From the NCBI GenBank assembly GCA_036381475.1, contig DASVCT010000245.1:1-6624 (forward strand): a stretch of 6,624 nucleotides of DNA, read 5' to 3'. The notes under the pieces are model-generated. The model saw only the letters and a list, made by a program, of their open reading frames with translations. It was not told the origin of the DNA and searched no databases. The position numbers were made by a program, and so were the translations under genes. This DNA comes from ZC4RG29 sp036381475. Lineage in GTDB: Bacteria; Bacteroidota; Bacteroidia; Cytophagales; Cyclobacteriaceae. Positions 6,177 to 6,624 of the stretch are shown here, piece by piece (positions within the stretch are counted from its first letter, which is position 1; each line of letters opens with the position of its first letter).

Positions 6177-6593
6177 ATGAAAAAAGGCAGCTTGATCGCC
6201 CTCTTGATACTTGCTTTCGCAACGGCATCAAGCGCACAGTCAAAGGAAGAAAAGGCCGTAGCAGCCGCGGTTGAGCGACTGCGTCAGGCTATGCTCGATG
6301 GCGACAGGGCCACCCTGGAAAGCCTCACCGCCGCGGAACTGTCGTATGGACACTCAAGCGGATTGGTAGAAGACAAAAGTACCTTTGTCGAAGCCCTTGC
6401 GACAGGCAAATCCGATTTCAAAGAAATCAACTTGACCAACCAGACCATCACGGTGGCCGGGAATGTTGCTATCGTCAGACACGAAATGCATGGCGTGGCA
6501 AACTCAGGCCCGGTTAACATCGGGATCCTCATGATCTGGCAGGGTAAAGGGGACAAATGGAAGCTGGTAGCACGACAGGCCTTCAAGCTCTGA
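6177..6593 (+). CDS. Secreted NTF2-like / DUF4440-type small protein
   Basis: This 138-residue protein has a Sec signal peptide: MKK, a hydrophobic core at about residues 5-16, then SSA with likely cleavage before Gln21. The remaining 118 residues match the cone-shaped NTF2-like fold (SnoaL/DUF4440 type). An N-terminal amphipathic helix pair covers about 24-52, with the repeated charged pattern VERLRQAMLDGDRATLESL. The conserved LSYGHSSG segment (55-62) follows, then VEDKSTFVEAL, and beta strands finish with the WKLVARQAFKL segment (128-138). Such proteins are usually periplasmic or exported; they bind small molecules or act as simple isomerases or hydrolases, and most have no known role. The ATG at 6177 is chosen because it gives a compact signal peptide. 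An in-frame ATG at 6150 would add nine residues, and the frame is open further upstream only as a shadow of the MFS gene. It is transcribed divergently from the MFS gene, and nothing ties it firmly to the sugar cluster. Confidence 0.88.
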   Translation: MKKGSLIALLILAFATASSAQSKEEKAVAAAVERLRQAMLDGDRATLESLTAAELSYGHSSGLVEDKSTFVEALATGKSDFKEINLTNQTITVAGNVAIVRHEMHGVANSGPVNIGILMIWQGKGDKWKLVARQAFKL

Positions 6594-6624
6594 CGGTCGC
6601 CGGTATTCTCTTTGAAATCGTTCA
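6594..6624. other. Short 3' flank with no identifiable feature
   Basis: The last 31 nt follow the stop codon of the NTF2-like gene. I see no hairpin with a T run and no start of another reading frame that can be supported in so short a stretch. Confidence 0.5.

Overview
The window looks like chromosomal DNA of a Bacteroidota bacterium, most likely of the Cytophagales type. This is inferred from four signs: almost no start codon is preceded by a purine-rich Shine-Dalgarno sequence, a short secreted NTF2-like protein has a signal peptide ending in Ala|Gln, a sugar isomerase-like TIM barrel carries a Tat signal, and the transporter resembles YbjJ-type MFS proteins. Base composition is moderately GC-rich and even across the window. 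I see no rRNA, tRNA, CRISPR array, insertion sequence, phage gene or integration scar.

Positions 2-3893 (+) form one tightly packed run of five genes: the 3' end of a short-chain dehydrogenase/reductase, a ROK-family kinase-like protein, a SIS-domain sugar isomerase-like protein (UPF0309 type), a short MetE-like zinc methyltransferase-family protein, and an UlaG-like metallo-beta-lactamase-fold hydrolase. Gaps are 5 and 7 nt, and two junctions overlap (4 nt and 10 nt). The run probably continues upstream of the window. A hairpin followed by five T's (3914-3936) lies just after its last gene and probably ends the transcript.

Positions 3967-4893 (+) hold a separate gene for an exported TIM-barrel sugar isomerase/epimerase-like protein with a Tat signal. 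It converges, across only 8 nt, with a minus-strand MFS transporter gene (4902-6071). The two stop codons lie inside a perfect 8-bp inverted repeat that may act as a two-way terminator. A 105-nt divergent spacer follows, then a small secreted NTF2-like/DUF4440-type protein (6177-6593, +). The final 31 nt hold nothing I can identify.

Taken together, the five-gene run reads as a cytoplasmic pathway for a modified sugar or polyol: oxidation (SDR), phosphorylation (ROK), isomerisation or ether cleavage (SIS), a zinc-thiolate transfer or lyase step (MetE-like) and lactone or ester hydrolysis (UlaG-like). The exported isomerase-like protein and the MFS carrier could supply substrate, but that link rests on proximity alone. 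The most unusual points are the MetE-like gene inside a sugar-type operon and the ROK protein that has lost all three zinc-binding cysteines. No substrate can be named from the sequence.
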